Assembly (NCBI GenBank): GCA_002386525.1
Contig: DGIS01000003.1
Coordinates: 172,105 to 236,104 of the forward strand
Source of the DNA: Sphingobacterium sp. UBA4616
GTDB lineage: Bacteria > Bacteroidota > Bacteroidia > Sphingobacteriales > Sphingobacteriaceae
Length of the DNA: 64,000 bases
Reading direction: 5' to 3'
This document shows, piece after piece, positions 62,717-64,000 of this stretch; the stretch's first letter is position 1, and every line of letters starts with the position of its first letter. The notes beneath the pieces are model-generated. The model had not been told where the DNA came from. It made no database searches and saw only the letters and a list, made by a program, of their open reading frames with translations. The translations under genes and the position numbers were made by a program.

Positions 62717-63970
62717 ATGGCTTATTTATTTACGTCGGAATCTGTTTCTGAAGGGCATCCAGACAAAATTGCGGATCAAATTTCAGATGCATTAATAGAC
62801 AATTTTTTAGCATGGGACGAGGATTCTCGTGTCGCTATTGAAACGTTGGTAACAACAGGACAAGTGGTCCTCGCCGGGGAAGTTAAATCAAACATATACC
62901 TCGATGTTCAGAAGATAGCACGTTCGGTAATTCAAAAGATTGGCTATACCAAATCTGAATATATGTTTGAAGCAAATTCTTGTGGCGTATTATCCGCGAT
63001 TCACGAGCAATCTGCGGACATTAACCAAGGTGTAGACCGTAAAACACGGCAAGAGCAAGGTGCAGGTGACCAGGGGATTATGTTTGGTTATGCGAATAAC
63101 GAAACCGAAAATTTTATGCCTTTGGCATTGGACCTATCTCATCGCTTACTGTATGAATTGGCGGAGTTGCGTCGCGAAAATAACGAAATCAAGTATTTAC
63201 GACCGGATGCGAAATCTCAAGTTACACTGGAATATAGCGACGATCACAAACCGAAAAGAATTGACGCCATTGTCATCTCGACACAACATGACGACTTTGA
63301 TACAGAGCAAGCGATGTTGGACAAAATTACACACGACATCAAAACGATCTTAATTCCTCGTGTCAAAGCACAATTAAAGCCAGAACTTCAAGTGTTATTT
63401 AACGATGAAATTAAGTTTCATATCAATCCTACTGGAAAATTCGTTATCGGCGGGCCCCATGGAGACACAGGTCTTACGGGCCGAAAAATAATTGTGGACA
63501 CCTACGGGGGGAGAGGTGCACATGGTGGCGGTGCTTTCTCAGGAAAAGATCCATCTAAAGTGGACCGGTCTGCAGCATATGCGACACGCCATATTGCCAA
63601 AAACTTAGTGGCCGCAGGAGTCGCGGATGAAATTCTCGTACAAATTTCTTATGCGATCGGTGTAAAAGATCCGATGGGAATCTATGTAAATACGTATGGA
63701 ACGAGCAAAGTAAATTTAACCGATGGTCAAATTGCTGAAAAAATTGCCCATTTATTTGACATGACTCCATACGGGATTGAAACGCGTTTGGGACTGAGAA
63801 ATCCAATTTACTCAGAAACAGCAGCTTATGGACACATGGGAAGAACACCCAAAAAAGTAATAAAAGAATTTGAAAGCTCGACAGGCGAGAAAAAGCAGGT
63901 TGAAGTTGAACTATTTACTTGGGAAAAACTGGATTATATCGAGAAGGTGAAAGCAGAATTTGATCTATAA
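62717..63970 (+). CDS. metK: S-adenosylmethionine synthetase
   Basis: This 417-residue enzyme joins methionine and ATP to make S-adenosylmethionine. Family motifs are [16 protein letters not shown] (residues ~10-25), [12 protein letters not shown] (near 115-126) and [20 protein letters not shown] (near 263-282, the P-loop-like phosphate site). Length is typical. It is preceded by a SAM-II riboswitch. The start [17 protein letters not shown] is standard for the family. Confidence 0.97.
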   Translation: MAYLFTSESVSEGHPDKIADQISDALIDNFLAWDEDSRVAIETLVTTGQVVLAGEVKSNIYLDVQKIARSVIQKIGYTKSEYMFEANSCGVLSAIHEQSADINQGVDRKTRQEQGAGDQGIMFGYANNETENFMPLALDLSHRLLYELAELRRENNEIKYLRPDAKSQVTLEYSDDHKPKRIDAIVISTQHDDFDTEQAMLDKITHDIKTILIPRVKAQLKPELQVLFNDEIKFHINPTGKFVIGGPHGDTGLTGRKIIVDTYGGRGAHGGGAFSGKDPSKVDRSAAYATRHIAKNLVAAGVADEILVQISYAIGVKDPMGIYVNTYGTSKVNLTDGQIAEKIAHLFDMTPYGIETRLGLRNPIYSETAAYGHMGRTPKKVIKEFESSTGEKKQVEVELFTWEKLDYIEKVKAEFDL

Positions 63971-64000
63971 GACCACCAAGTTCATTAAAAATACAAAGGG

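Noticed and set aside
1..64000. CRISPR arrays, insertion sequences, prophage, integrases or toxin-antitoxin pairs
   Set aside because: None seen: no regularly spaced repeats, no transposase or integrase motifs and no small toxin-like gene pairs.

Overview
This window looks like a chromosomal segment of a Bacteroidota, most likely the family Sphingobacteriaceae (Sphingobacterium-like). The evidence is SusC/SusD pairs, TonB-linked carboxypeptidase-regulatory-like receptors, PspC/PadR and DUF5686 proteins, A-rich ribosome sites with almost no Shine-Dalgarno sequence, promoters of the TTTG / TAnnTTTG type, a SAM-II riboswitch and a short NuoG. Genus is inferred; family-level placement is firmer. 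No insertion sequence, prophage, CRISPR array or rRNA was seen.

Region 1 (1-18.6 kb) is a pectin / galacturonate utilisation locus. A rightward operon starts with the tail of a PL10-type pectate lyase. It continues with uxaB, uxaA, uxaC, kdgK and kdgA, which is the complete isomerase route from galacturonate to pyruvate plus glyceraldehyde-3-phosphate. It ends with an ExuT-like MFS carrier and a GapN-type dehydrogenase that can oxidise the triose product. Facing it is a leftward operon: susC, susD, a surface lipoprotein with Fn3 and beta-helix parts, and a CE12 rhamnogalacturonan acetylesterase. The two operons meet at a strong terminator. A divergent LacI-type regulator and a 30-bp perfect palindrome lie in front of susC. 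The surface proteins capture and deacetylate pectin fragments, and the cytoplasmic enzymes burn the uronic acids.

Region 2 (18.7-34.8 kb) is housekeeping and envelope: an outer-membrane TonB-type receptor, a padR-pspC stress pair with overlapping reading frames, VanZ, ComF, RlmN, MiaE, an LLM flavin oxidoreductase, a lysyl-phosphatidylglycerol synthase/flippase (MprF) followed by an AcvB/VirJ-type hydrolase, a glycosyltransferase, a metallo-beta-lactamase-fold hydrolase, dCTP deaminase and a 4'-phosphopantetheinyl transferase.

Region 3 (34.9-41.4 kb) has a tRNA-Glu with a textbook promoter and terminator, two adjacent ankyrin-repeat proteins, an enoyl-CoA hydratase and a DUF5686 outer-membrane protein.

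Region 4 (41.5-54.5 kb) is the full 14-gene nuoA-N complex I operon, with nuoG reduced to its iron-sulfur part. Region 5 (54.5-60.8 kb) is the TonB energising operon exbB-exbD-exbD-tonB, extended by a small membrane protein, a PstS-like lipoprotein and a large TPR protein. Region 6 (61.2-64 kb) holds a SUI1-family factor, a diacylglycerol-kinase-family lipid kinase and metK, which is preceded by a SAM-II riboswitch.

Nothing here is clearly a wholly new system. The best candidates for a closer look are the SAM-II leader with an inserted hairpin, the GapN lacking the usual catalytic glutamate, the MprF-VirJ pair, the LacI palindrome, predicted leaderless transcripts and the extended TonB operon.
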